A stretch of DNA of 33,834 bases from assembly GCF_000282515.1 (NCBI RefSeq), contig NZ_AKJD01000044.1, forward strand, positions 1-33,834. The letters run 5' to 3'. Under the pieces are notes generated by a model. That model saw only the letters and a list, made by a program, of their open reading frames with translations, was not told where the DNA came from and did no database searches. Shown in pieces: positions 25,416 to 32,976 of the stretch. The stretch's first letter is position 1. Each line of letters opens with the position of its first letter. The position numbers were made by a program, and so were the translations under genes. Source of the stretch: Pseudomonas sp. GM80 (GTDB taxonomy: Bacteria > Pseudomonadota > Gammaproteobacteria > Pseudomonadales > Pseudomonadaceae).

Positions 25416-25470
25416 GGCGGATTTCCGCCAACCGGCCCGCTCTCGTCCTACAATTTGGCGGAAATCCGCC
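25416..25470 (-). promoter_or_regulatory. Paired palindromes, probable DctD enhancer sites
   Basis: GGCGGATTTCCGCC (25416-25429) and GGCGGAAATCCGCC (25457-25470) are each perfect GGCGGA-N2-TCCGCC palindromes. Their starts are 41 bases apart, about four helical turns, and they lie 80-150 bases upstream of the dctA sigma-54 promoter. That is the normal distance for an enhancer-binding protein, DctD being the expected one. Binding by the adjacent AraC-type protein is an alternative. Confidence 0.75.
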
Positions 25471-25527
25471 TTGTTGCCCACGCGACCCCCGACTACCATC
25501 CGGCGTCTGAGAAAGGATCTGCCGCTT

Positions 25528-26526
25528 ATGCGTGAACGCACCATTGCCAGCCATTTCGCTCGCGCCGCCCTCGGTGGCGCGCGCCGTCTGGGCTGCGATT
25601 ATTCAGGGCTGCTGCAGCAACTGGGCATCAGCGCGGAACTGCTCGACGAGCCGCGTGCACGGATCGCCCCGGAGCAGTTCACCCGGTTGATCCAGGGCCT
25701 GTGGCTGGCGCTGGACGACGAGTACCTGGGTTTTGGCAGCGCGCCGAGCAAACCCGGCAGCTTCGCGATGATGTGCCACGCCTCGATTCACTGCCGCAAT
25801 CTGGAGAAAGCACTGCAGCGCGGTTTATTGTTTTATAGCTTATTCCCGGGCGCCCCGCGCCTGACCCTGAGCCGCGAAGACGAATGGGTGCGCTTGAGCC
25901 TGGACGACGCGTCATTGTGGGACCCAGATCACTTTCTCACCGAAAGCCTGTTGGTCATCTGGCATCGACTGGGCAGTTGGCTGATCGGCCAGCGAATTCG
26001 CCTCGAACACGCGACCTTCAGCTATGCGAAACCCGCCCACGGCGCCGAATACGACCTGCTCTTCCCCTGTCCCATGACCTTCGGCACCGAGCACAGCAGC
26101 CTGCTGTTTCATAGCCGCTATTTATCCATGCCGTTGTTACAGGACGAGCGCACGCTCAAGCATTTTCTCGAACGCTCCCCCGCCGACCTGCTCTCGCGCC
26201 CGGATGACGGCGACAGCCTGAGCAGCCGCTTGCGTCGCTTGCTCAGCCGCGACAGTGCGCGCTGGCCAGATCTGGAAGCGGTGGCGGCGCACTTGCACAT
26301 CAGCCCGCAGACGCTACGCCGGCATTTGCGTGAGGAAGGCAGCAGTTTTCAGGAGTTGAAGGATCAGTTGCGGCGGGATATCGCCATCTACCATTTGGGG
26401 CGCGCGGATTTGTCGTTGCAGCAGATTGCCGAGCAGCTTGGGTTCTCGGAACCGTCGGCGTTTCACCGCGCGTTCAAGAAGTGGACGGGGCTGACGCCCG
26501 GGGCTTATCGGGCGCAGGAACAGTAA
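25528..26526 (+). CDS. AraC-family transcriptional regulator, 332 aa
   Basis: An N-terminal ligand-sensing domain of the arabinose-binding type found in OruR/ArgR-like regulators spans about residues 20-200 (GCDYSGLLQQLGISAELLDEP, MCHASIHCRNLEKALQRGLLFYSLF). The C-terminal double helix-turn-helix spans about 230-330 (WPDLEAVAAHLHISPQTLRRHL and LSLQQIAEQLGFSEPSAFHRAFKKWTGLTPGAYR). The ATG at 25528 (MRERTIASHF) is chosen; the open frame extends to 25159 but that part is the dctA promoter region. It diverges from dctA, but the dctA enhancers fit DctD better, so its target and inducer are unknown. A REPIN separates it from convergent phoQ. Confidence 0.93.
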   Translation: MRERTIASHFARAALGGARRLGCDYSGLLQQLGISAELLDEPRARIAPEQFTRLIQGLWLALDDEYLGFGSAPSKPGSFAMMCHASIHCRNLEKALQRGLLFYSLFPGAPRLTLSREDEWVRLSLDDASLWDPDHFLTESLLVIWHRLGSWLIGQRIRLEHATFSYAKPAHGAEYDLLFPCPMTFGTEHSSLLFHSRYLSMPLLQDERTLKHFLERSPADLLSRPDDGDSLSSRLRRLLSRDSARWPDLEAVAAHLHISPQTLRRHLREEGSSFQELKDQLRRDIAIYHLGRADLSLQQIAEQLGFSEPSAFHRAFKKWTGLTPGAYRAQEQ

Positions 26527-26530
26527 GATC

Positions 26531-26607
26531 AAAAGATCGCAGCCTGCGGCAGCTCCTACATTGGCAATGTGCTCCCCTGTAGGAGCTGCCGCAGGCTGCG
26601 ATCTTTT
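26531..26607. repeat. REPIN hairpin between araC-type gene and phoQ
   Basis: Perfect 30-base arms at 26531-26560 and 26578-26607 with a 17-base loop. The hairpin starts AAAA and ends TTTT, so it can terminate both convergent genes. The arms belong to the same family as 16786-16861. Confidence 0.92.
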
Positions 26608-26610
26608 CGG

Positions 26611-27957
26611 TTACACCGCAGGAAAATGAATCCTGAACGCCGCCCCACCCATCGGCGAATCGCCCAGCGCCAGTTTCGCGTTGTAGCTTTCGATGATGTC
26701 CTTGACCACCGCCAACCCGATCCCCTGCCCCGGATGCTGGGCATCCAGCCGTTCGCCACGCTCCAGAATCCGCGCGCGTTGATCCGGTGGCACTCCGGGA
26801 CCGTCGTCCTCGACGCACAACTCAACCCCGGCCAACGTCTCGCGCACGCTGATGCGCACCTCGCCCAAGCACAGGCGATAAGCGTTTTCCAGCAAGTTGC
26901 CCATCATCTCCAGCAAGGCGCCCTGCTCGATCGGCACGTAACAATGCTCGGGCAGATCAAACGCCACACGCACATGTTTATCGCGGTAAACCTTGTCCAG
27001 CGTGTCGCAGAGGCTTTTCAGTACGGGCTGAAGTCGCACCTGATGGCGCACCAGACCACTTTTGCGCAGGCTCGCGCGTTGCAGTTGATAGCCGATCTGC
27101 TGGCTCATGCGCTCGATCTGGCTTTGCAGCACCCACGCCTGATCACGGTCTTCCGGGCGCTGGGCTATGTCTTCGCTGACCCCTTGCAACACCGTCAGCG
27201 GGGTTTTCAGGCTGTGGGCCAAATCATCGAGCGAATCGCGATACCGACTGCGCTGTTGACGTTCGCTGTGCAGCAGACGGTTCAGTGAGCCGGTCAGGCG
27301 CAGTAGCTCGCGAGGGTGTTGTTCGGTGAGGCTTTCGCGGGTGCCGCCTTCGATTTCGTCGAGTTCCTGACTGAGTTGGCGCAGGGCTTTGAGGCCCCAG
27401 GTCAGGCCGATCCACAGCAGCGCCAGCAACACCAGCAACGCTGCGCCGAAACCGAGGTAGAGATTTTCGCGCAGGCCTTCGAGGGTGGTTTCGTATTCGC
27501 GCACCGGTTGCAGGGCGACGATGCTGAACGCCGCGCTTTTACCGCCGAGCAGTTTCACTTCAACGTCGTAGACGAAGAATTCCTGACCGTTGGCTTCGCG
27601 AATCCGCGCGAACTCGTTGCCGAGGCCGTCATAGCGCGGTTTGTAGTTGATCTGCTCTTCCTGGGTGGCTTTCGAGCGCCAGACCAGATGCCCTTCGCGG
27701 TCGTAGATGTAGCCGAGCAGGCGGAAGTCAGTGAGATTGAAACGCTCATCCGGCAACTGATTGGGCATCACCAGTCGGCCGTTTTCGATACGTGCGGCAG
27801 AGATCAGCGTGGTGACGTCCGAGGCCAGCCGCTGTTCGATCGAGTCCTGCAACGCGAGGCTGAACGCGCCCTGCATCGCCGGGAGCAAGGCGAGCATGAA
27901 CAACACCGCCAACGTGGTGGCGGCGAGCATCAGCCGAACGCGTAGCGAACGAATCAA
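26611..27957 (-). CDS. phoQ: Sensor histidine kinase PhoQ, 448 aa
   Basis: PhoQ senses low Mg2+ and cationic peptides in the periplasm and phosphorylates PhoP. TM1 spans about 8-30 and the periplasmic domain runs to about 165. TM2 spans about 166-189, and HAMP follows. The H-box is SLDDLAHSLKTPLTVLQGVSE with H248, the AHSLKTPL form typical of PhoQ. ATP-binding motifs are NLLENAYRL, DDGPGVP and GQGIGLAVVKDI. Its ATG overlaps the phoP stop by four bases (ATGA), so the pair is co-translated. With oprH and phoP it forms the classic three-gene Pseudomonas operon. Confidence 0.95.
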   Translation of the reverse strand: MIRSLRVRLMLAATTLAVLFMLALLPAMQGAFSLALQDSIEQRLASDVTTLISAARIENGRLVMPNQLPDERFNLTDFRLLGYIYDREGHLVWRSKATQEEQINYKPRYDGLGNEFARIREANGQEFFVYDVEVKLLGGKSAAFSIVALQPVREYETTLEGLRENLYLGFGAALLVLLALLWIGLTWGLKALRQLSQELDEIEGGTRESLTEQHPRELLRLTGSLNRLLHSERQQRSRYRDSLDDLAHSLKTPLTVLQGVSEDIAQRPEDRDQAWVLQSQIERMSQQIGYQLQRASLRKSGLVRHQVRLQPVLKSLCDTLDKVYRDKHVRVAFDLPEHCYVPIEQGALLEMMGNLLENAYRLCLGEVRISVRETLAGVELCVEDDGPGVPPDQRARILERGERLDAQHPGQGIGLAVVKDIIESYNAKLALGDSPMGGAAFRIHFPAV

Positions 27958-28631
27958 GTGCAGCGCTCATTGAACAGGTAGCCGAGGCCGCGCACGGTAT
28001 CGATCGGCTTGAAGCCGGCCGGGCCTTCGAGTTTACGGCGCAGGCGGCCGACCAGCACTTCGATCACGTTCGGATCGCGCTCGTCGTCGTCCGGGTAGAG
28101 CTGCTCCATCAAGCGATCCTTGGGCACCACTTGTTGATGGTGGCGCATGAGGTATTCGAGGATGCGGTATTCGTAGGCGGTCAGCGCCAGCGGCTGTTCG
28201 TCGAGGGTCGCCTGTTTGCGATTGAGGTCGAGCAGCAGCGGGCCGGCGACGATGGTCGACTGGGTAAAACCGCTGGAGCGGCGCAGCAAGGCATTCAGGC
28301 GCGCGTCGAGCTCTTCGAACTGGAACGGCTTGACCACGTAATCATCGGCACCGGCGGCGAGGCCTTCGACCTTGTCCTGCCAGTTGCCGCGCGCGGTGAG
28401 GATCAGGATCGGGAAGGTCTTGCCGCCCGAGCGCAACTGGCGGATCAGGTCGAGGCCGCCCATGCCCGGCAAGCCAAGATCGATCACCGCCAGGTCAAAG
28501 TTGAACTGTCCGGTCTGGTACAGCGCCTCTTCGGCATTGGCCACGGACTCGACCACGTGACCGCTCTCCGTGAGACGGGTTTGCAGGTGATGGCGCAACA
28601 GCGCTTCATCTTCGACGACCAACAGTTTCAT
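27954..28631 (-). CDS. phoP: Response regulator PhoP, 225 aa
   Basis: OmpR-family regulator of the low-Mg2+ regulon, including lipid A modification and peptide resistance. The receiver has E7/D8, phosphoacceptor D51 (DLAVIDLGLPGMGGL) and K101 (VVKPFQFEEL). The winged helix runs from about 130 (LTAYEYRILEYLMRHHQQVVPKDRLMEQLY, VIEVLVGRLRRKLEG, IDTVRGLGYLF). GGGAGAGAG precedes the ATG. It is cotranscribed with oprH upstream, with a REPIN hairpin in the 152-base gap between them, and with phoQ downstream. The PhoP-box array upstream of oprH implies autoregulation of the operon. Confidence 0.96.
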   Translation of the reverse strand: MKLLVVEDEALLRHHLQTRLTESGHVVESVANAEEALYQTGQFNFDLAVIDLGLPGMGGLDLIRQLRSGGKTFPILILTARGNWQDKVEGLAAGADDYVVKPFQFEELDARLNALLRRSSGFTQSTIVAGPLLLDLNRKQATLDEQPLALTAYEYRILEYLMRHHQQVVPKDRLMEQLYPDDDERDPNVIEVLVGRLRRKLEGPAGFKPIDTVRGLGYLFNERCT

Positions 28632-28673
28632 AGCTCTCTCCCGGGCAAATCCAGAATCTCCAAAAACACACCC

Positions 28674-28763
28674 GTAGGAGCAAAGCTTGCTCGCGAAGGC
28701 GGTGTGTCAGTCGACATCTAAATTGACTGACCCAGCGCTGTCGCGAGCAAGCTTTGCTCCTAC
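28674..28763. repeat. REPIN inside the oprH-phoP gap
   Basis: Perfect 23-base arms GTAGGAGCAAAGCTTGCTCG... (28674-28696) and its complement (28741-28763), with an inner pair GTCAGTCGA/TTGACTGAC. The element sits within one transcription unit, unlike most others here, which lie between convergent genes. Confidence 0.92.
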
Positions 28764-28783
28764 AATGATTTCGCTGTCGCTCC

Positions 28784-29389
28784 TTAGAAACTGTAGTTGG
28801 CCGACAGGTAAGTCTGCGCGCTGCTGTTCAAATCCAGCGAGCCTTGTTTGCTGCCGCCACTTTCTTTCATTTCAGTGCTGGCGTTGCTCATCAGGTAACG
28901 GTAACCGAGTTCGACCGAGGTGTTTTGCGAGACTTGCTGCAACACCCCGAACTGGCCGCCGACCGCATAACCGATATCACTGTCACGGCTGTAGCCTGGC
29001 GAATCCTGGGTCAGTTTAGTCAGACCGGCCGTGGCACCGCCGAACAGCTTGGTGCTGCCGCCCACCGGGTAAAACAGATCGTAGCTGCCCAACAGGTTTT
29101 CCTGACGCAGTTTAATGCCATTGTGCGAGCCCGACACGTTGTCATAAGTGGCGTAGTAGCGACCTTGACTGTTTTGCTGACCGAGGCGTACGCCGTAAGT
29201 GTTGTTGCCATCGATGGCGCCGGTGGCGTTCGGGTGGTCGAGGTTGTCGTTCAGTGCGTTGGACTTTTTAACCTTGTCGCTGGTCTGGCCGAAGGTCAGG
29301 CCGGCGAAGTTCGAAGTAGTGTCGGCATGGGCCGCGATGCTGGAGCCCAACAGGGTAAAAGCCAGCAGCAGTTTGTTTAAACGAGTCAT
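28784..29389 (-). CDS. oprH: Outer membrane protein OprH (H1), 201 aa
   Basis: OprH is a small outer-membrane beta-barrel that binds lipopolysaccharide and strengthens the membrane when Mg2+ is low. The signal peptide covers residues 1-22 (ends AAHA). The mature part is an eight-strand barrel: FAGLTFGQTSD, YGVRLGQQNSQGRYYATYDNVS, KLRQENLLGSYDLFYPVGG, KLFGGATAGLTKL, YAVGGQFGVLQQV, ELGYRYLMSNASTEM, SLDLNSSAQTYLSANYSF, ending in Phe as barrel proteins do. Motifs and length fit P. aeruginosa OprH closely. Three strong PhoP half-sites lie upstream and phoP-phoQ follow downstream. Confidence 0.95.
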   Translation of the reverse strand: MTRLNKLLLAFTLLGSSIAAHADTTSNFAGLTFGQTSDKVKKSNALNDNLDHPNATGAIDGNNTYGVRLGQQNSQGRYYATYDNVSGSHNGIKLRQENLLGSYDLFYPVGGSTKLFGGATAGLTKLTQDSPGYSRDSDIGYAVGGQFGVLQQVSQNTSVELGYRYLMSNASTEMKESGGSKQGSLDLNSSAQTYLSANYSF

Positions 29390-29435
29390 TGAGTTTCCTC
29401 TTTCACAGTGCTGTTTGGGTATGGCGCAAGGTTAC

Positions 29436-29485
29436 TGACCTGCCCCTGTACCGCCCCTGAACACTCTCTGAACCTGACCTGAACC
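29436..29485 (-). promoter_or_regulatory. PhoP-box array upstream of oprH
   Basis: On the minus strand GGTTCA (29480-29485), GGTTCA (29469-29474) and TGTTCA (29458-29463) repeat with an exact 11-base period. Weaker copies follow at the same period: GGTACA (29447-29452) and AGGTCA (29436-29441). This matches the PhoP box, two (T/G)GTT(T/C)A hexamers spaced by five, extended to three to five units. It lies in the 142-base divergent gap and could also affect the hydrolase gene. Confidence 0.85.
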
Positions 29486-29531
29486 AAATGGACTAGGCTG
29501 TTTTGACCTTTTATTGTCAGGAGACCCCACG

Positions 29532-30323
29532 ATGCGCCTGTTCCTTGCCCTCACGTTGCTCGCTGTCAGCAGCCTCACCCAAGCGGCGATCAAGACTGAA
29601 GAAATCCCTTACCAAAGCGCCGATGGCACCCAGTTGATCGGTTACTACGCCTATGACGACGCAATCAAAGGCAAGCGCCCGGGCATCGTCGTCGTACATG
29701 AATGGTGGGGCCTGAACGATTACGCCAAACGCCGCGCACGCGATCTCGCCGAACTGGGTTACAGCGCACTGGCGATCGATATGTATGGCGAGGGCAAGAA
29801 CACCGAGCACCCGAAAGATGCGATGGCGTTCATGCAGGCCGCGACCAAGGACGCCGATGCCGCGAGCAAACGCTTCGCCGCCGGGCTGGACCTGTTGAAG
29901 AAACAACCGCAGACCGACGTCAATAAACTTGCCGCCATTGGTTATTGCTTTGGCGGTGGTGTGGTACTCAATGCCGCACGTCAGGGCGTGCCGTTGGCAG
30001 GGGTGGTGAGTTTCCATGGCGCACTGGCAACCAAAACGCCCGCCACCCCGGGCAGTGTGAAAGCAAAAATTCTGGTCGAGCACGGAGCGCTGGACAGCAT
30101 GGTCACGCCGGACAACGTCACCGCGTTCAAAAGTGAAATGGACAAGGCTGGCGCTGACTATAAATTCGTCAGCCTCGACGGCGCCAAACACGGCTTTACC
30201 AACCCGGACGCGGATCGCTTGAGCCACGGCGAACACGGTGGCCCGGACATCGGGTACAACAAGGCCGCGGATGAAAAATCCTGGGCGGACATGAAAGCGT
30301 TCTTCCAGAAAATCTTCAGCTAA
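29532..30323 (+). CDS. Secreted dienelactone-hydrolase-family protein, 263 aa
   Basis: The signal peptide MRLFLALTLLAVSSLTQAA predicts export to the periplasm. The rest is an alpha/beta hydrolase of the dienelactone hydrolase family with the Cys-Asp-His triad C139 (IGYCFGGGVV), D188 (HGALDSMVTPD) and H220 (GAKHGFTNP). VVVHEWWGLNDYAKRRARDLAELGY is the family oxyanion region. Cytoplasmic relatives cleave dienelactones in chlorocatechol breakdown; exported ones like this have unknown substrates. AGGAG stands about 8 bases before ATG 29532. It diverges from oprH and may share its PhoP-dependent region. A REPIN follows. Confidence 0.92.
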   Translation: MRLFLALTLLAVSSLTQAAIKTEEIPYQSADGTQLIGYYAYDDAIKGKRPGIVVVHEWWGLNDYAKRRARDLAELGYSALAIDMYGEGKNTEHPKDAMAFMQAATKDADAASKRFAAGLDLLKKQPQTDVNKLAAIGYCFGGGVVLNAARQGVPLAGVVSFHGALATKTPATPGSVKAKILVEHGALDSMVTPDNVTAFKSEMDKAGADYKFVSLDGAKHGFTNPDADRLSHGEHGGPDIGYNKAADEKSWADMKAFFQKIFS

Positions 30324-30336
30324 CCGCGCCCGACCC

Positions 30337-30449
30337 TGATCGTTCCCACGCTCCGCGTGGGAACGCAGCCCGGGACGCTCTGCGTCCATCGAGGCATTCC
30401 CACGCAGAGCGTGGGAACGATCAATGTAGGAGTGAGCCTGCTCGCGATC
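30337..30449. repeat. REPIN (GTTCCCACGC family) with adjoining single REP arm
   Basis: Arms 30337-30366 and 30394-30423 pair nearly perfectly and belong to the family seen at 3098-3203. Immediately after, 30425-30449 is a lone arm of the GGAGTGAGCCTGCTCGCGAT type seen at 9189-9211. The composite lies in the pcpS leader. Confidence 0.88.
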
Positions 30450-30500
30450 GCCGCGCCGCCAATCTCGACCTTGGCTCGACTAACCGGCAAAATGCCCGTC

Positions 30501-31226
30501 ATGAACCTCACCCCTGCCCTTCCCGCCTGCTGCACCCCACTCGATGCCCACTGGCCGTTGCCAAGGGTATTGCCCGACACTGTGTTGCTCAGCACGCACT
30601 TCGATCCGGCCCGACTGCTCGGCGATGATTTTCAACGCAGCGCCATTGAGCCGCCGCCGAGCATCCAGCGTTCGGTGGCCAAGCGTCAGGCCGAGTTTCT
30701 CGCCGGGCGTATCTGCGCACGGGCGGCGTTGCAGCAGCTGCAAGGTTCAAGCGAGGTGCCGGCGATTGGCGAAGATCGCGCACCGATGTGGCCGGCGCAT
30801 ATCTGCGGTTCGATCACCCACAGTACCGGGCGCGCCGCAGCGATCGTTGCCAACAGGCAGCATTGGCGTGGCCTGGGCATGGATCTGGAAAACCTGCTCA
30901 ACGCCGAACGCGCCGAACGCCTCGCCGGGGAAATTCTCACGCCAGCGGAAATGCAGCGCATGGCGGCCGGCTCGCGGGATCAGTTGGCGTTGTGGGTGAC
31001 ACTGACGTTTTCGGTGAAAGAGAGTCTGTTCAAGGCGCTGTACCCGATCGTGCAGAAGCGCTTTTATTTTGAGCATGCCGAAGTGCTGGAATGGACCGAG
31101 TCGGGTGAGGTGCGCTTGCGGCTGTTGACCGATCTGTCGGCGGAATGGCATCACGGCACGGAGCTGGAAGCGCAGTTCGGGGTACAGGATGGGCAGTTGT
31201 TGAGTCTGGTCAGCATCCAGGCCTGA
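30501..31226 (+). CDS. pcpS: Phosphopantetheinyl transferase PcpS (Sfp/EntD type), 241 aa
   Basis: This enzyme transfers phosphopantetheine from CoA to acyl-, peptidyl- and aryl-carrier proteins, activating fatty-acid and siderophore synthesis; pseudomonads use a single broad PcpS. Motifs are SITHS (104-108), GMDLEN with D128 and E130 for Mg2+, and FSVKESLFKALYP with K173/E174. The Arg patch KRQAEFLAGRICARAAL binds CoA. ATG 30501 (MNLTPALPACCTPLD) gives about the P. aeruginosa length; ATG 30492 is an alternative and neither has a strong ribosome site. The frame upstream is translated REP sequence. It lies 177 bases after the hydrolase gene on the same strand. Confidence 0.92.
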   Translation: MNLTPALPACCTPLDAHWPLPRVLPDTVLLSTHFDPARLLGDDFQRSAIEPPPSIQRSVAKRQAEFLAGRICARAALQQLQGSSEVPAIGEDRAPMWPAHICGSITHSTGRAAAIVANRQHWRGLGMDLENLLNAERAERLAGEILTPAEMQRMAAGSRDQLALWVTLTFSVKESLFKALYPIVQKRFYFEHAEVLEWTESGEVRLRLLTDLSAEWHHGTELEAQFGVQDGQLLSLVSIQA

Positions 31227-31244
31227 ATCTTTATCGCCTGTCAG

Positions 31245-31345
31245 GGCCTCATCGCTGGCAAGCCAGCTCCCACAGGTTTCTGTGTGAACCTTAAATCTGT
31301 GCTCACCACGGTCACTGTGGGAGCTGGCTTGCCAGCGATGGGGCC
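31245..31345. repeat. REPIN, CAGCTCCCACAGG family, copy 3
   Basis: Arms 31245-31276 and 31315-31345 pair closely (GGCCTCATCGCTGGCAAGCC...). The spacer differs from the two other copies. It lies between convergent pcpS and the sensor kinase gene. Confidence 0.9.
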
Positions 31346-31365
31346 GGCACCATCATCGCAAATAC

Positions 31366-32976
31366 TTAGCGGCGTTCCTGATTCCTCGGCCAGCTCAGAC
31401 TGAAGCACGCCCCACCCAGGCTTTTGCTTTTGCCGATGATCGCCCGGCCGTCATGCCAATGAATGATCCGCCGCACAATCGACAACCCCAGGCCATGCCC
31501 GCCCGACGCCCGCGTGCGGCTGTCGTCCAAACGCAGGAACGGCGTGAAGATCCGCTCCCACGCCACTTCCGGCACGCCCGGCCCGTCGTCCTCGACGTCG
31601 ACCCGGCAACGCAACTGCCCGACCTGATAGCTCACCGTGACCTTCGAACGCGCGTGGCGCATCGCGTTGCTCACCAGATTCTGCAGCGCCCGGTGCAGGT
31701 AACGCGGCTCCGCCTCGACCCAGGCGTCGTCGTTATCGGCAGCAGACAGACACAGCCCGCGCTGCACCGTGACCTCGGCGCGCAGCGGCGCCAGCTCCTC
31801 GATGACCTGATTGACCAGGGCATCCAGATCGATGCGCTGGAAGGTCAGCGCTGGCGAACCTTGTTCGAGCCGTGCGTAGGTGAGCATCTCATCGACCAGC
31901 TTATCGAGGTCCTCGATGTCGTGATCCATGCCTTCGCGGTACTTCTCCAAGGCTTGCGGCGTCGTCGCAGAGCCGATCATCTCCAAACCGAAACGCAGGC
32001 GCGCCACCGGGGTGCGCAACTCGTGGGACACCGCGCGCACCAGTTCACGCTGGATCGCCAATAATTGTTGCAAGTGCTCGGCCATGCCGTTGAACGCCGC
32101 CGCCAGGCGCCCGACCGAATCGGCACCGCGCGCCGGCACACGGGTTTCCAGACTGCCCTTGGCAATGCGCGTGGCCGCCGCTTCGAGCCCGCGCAAACGC
32201 CGCTCCAGTTGGCGCACCAGCAAATAAACGATGAGACCGATCAGGCTCAACCCCAGCGCGGCGATCAACACCAGCCATTCCGGCGGATAAGGGTTCATCT
32301 GGTACAGCGGGCCGATCTCCAGCACCCACGGCGTGCCGACCATGCCGGCAAACACACGGATCGAATCGCCGCCCTTGCCCAGCGCCATCACCGTGTCGCC
32401 CTCGGAGACACGACGGCTCTGGTCTTCATCCATGTCGGCGTCGTCCACCGTGACCAGGCGCAGGTCGAAACCAAAACCCTTCTCTTCCTTTATCTGCGCC
32501 AGTCGTTTGGGTTGCTCGGCAACCGGCACCCGCACCAGCTCATCAGCCAGCAGGTAAATAGTGGCGCGGGCCAGTTGCTCACTGATCTGCTGCACTTCGC
32601 CGGTGAGGACGAGTTGTTCCTTGTCGCTGACCAATCGATAGACTTTGGCCGCATGCGGGCCGGTCTGCTCGACCAGCGCCTGACCGCGCTGCACACGGGT
32701 GCGCTGGGTCAGATCGAGACCGGTGTCGCTGAAGGTCTTCAGCGCCAGCGGAATCCCCAGCAGCCGCTCCCACACCAACAGTGCGCGATGCCGCTCGGTG
32801 GCGTTCATCGATTGCAGGTTGTCGGCCATCAGCGAGAACGTGCCATGGGCCAGGCGCTCGCGGTATTGCTCGCTGCGCACCTGATTGAGCAGGTGCAGCG
32901 CCAGCACACCGAGCACCGCCACCAGAATCAGCGCAGCGCACATGCCGCCGTAGATGCGCAGGAAGATCGAGTTCAC
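31366..32976 (-). CDS. RstB-like sensor histidine kinase, 536 aa
   Basis: Inner-membrane kinase with TM1 at about 8-30, a periplasmic domain of the RstB type to about 232 (LNQVRSEQYRERLAHGTFSLMADNL) and TM2 at about 234-254. HAMP, HisKA with H318 (RAVSHELRTPVARLRFGLEMI) and HATPase_c (NLVSNAMRHA, VEDDGPGVP, GGHGLGLSIVRRI) follow. Its ATG overlaps the stop of the response regulator by four bases. In P. aeruginosa the neighbours of pcpS include the uncharacterised pair PA1157/PA1158, which this likely matches. The signal is unknown. Confidence 0.92.
   Translation of the reverse strand: MNSIFLRIYGGMCAALILVAVLGVLALHLLNQVRSEQYRERLAHGTFSLMADNLQSMNATERHRALLVWERLLGIPLALKTFSDTGLDLTQRTRVQRGQALVEQTGPHAAKVYRLVSDKEQLVLTGEVQQISEQLARATIYLLADELVRVPVAEQPKRLAQIKEEKGFGFDLRLVTVDDADMDEDQSRRVSEGDTVMALGKGGDSIRVFAGMVGTPWVLEIGPLYQMNPYPPEWLVLIAALGLSLIGLIVYLLVRQLERRLRGLEAAATRIAKGSLETRVPARGADSVGRLAAAFNGMAEHLQQLLAIQRELVRAVSHELRTPVARLRFGLEMIGSATTPQALEKYREGMDHDIEDLDKLVDEMLTYARLEQGSPALTFQRIDLDALVNQVIEELAPLRAEVTVQRGLCLSAADNDDAWVEAEPRYLHRALQNLVSNAMRHARSKVTVSYQVGQLRCRVDVEDDGPGVPEVAWERIFTPFLRLDDSRTRASGGHGLGLSIVRRIIHWHDGRAIIGKSKSLGGACFSLSWPRNQERR

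Larger units (their letters stand above)
25178..25527. promoter_or_regulatory. Gene-free region between dctA and the AraC-type gene
   Basis: This 350-base divergent region carries the dctA leader (about 130 bases), the sigma-54 promoter and two upstream palindromes, all listed separately. The leader also has a small hairpin CCCTCC/GGAGGG (25245-25262) and AACAACAA on the minus strand (25264-25271), which resembles a Crc/Hfq motif but lies far from the ribosome site. AAAGGA precedes the AraC start by about eleven bases. I see no open frame with coding character. Confidence 0.7.

Noticed and set aside
18841..31345. Recurring palindromic repeats as a possible CRISPR array
   Set aside because: Copies are kilobases apart, arranged as inverted pairs between genes and without regular unique spacers or cas genes; they are REPINs.
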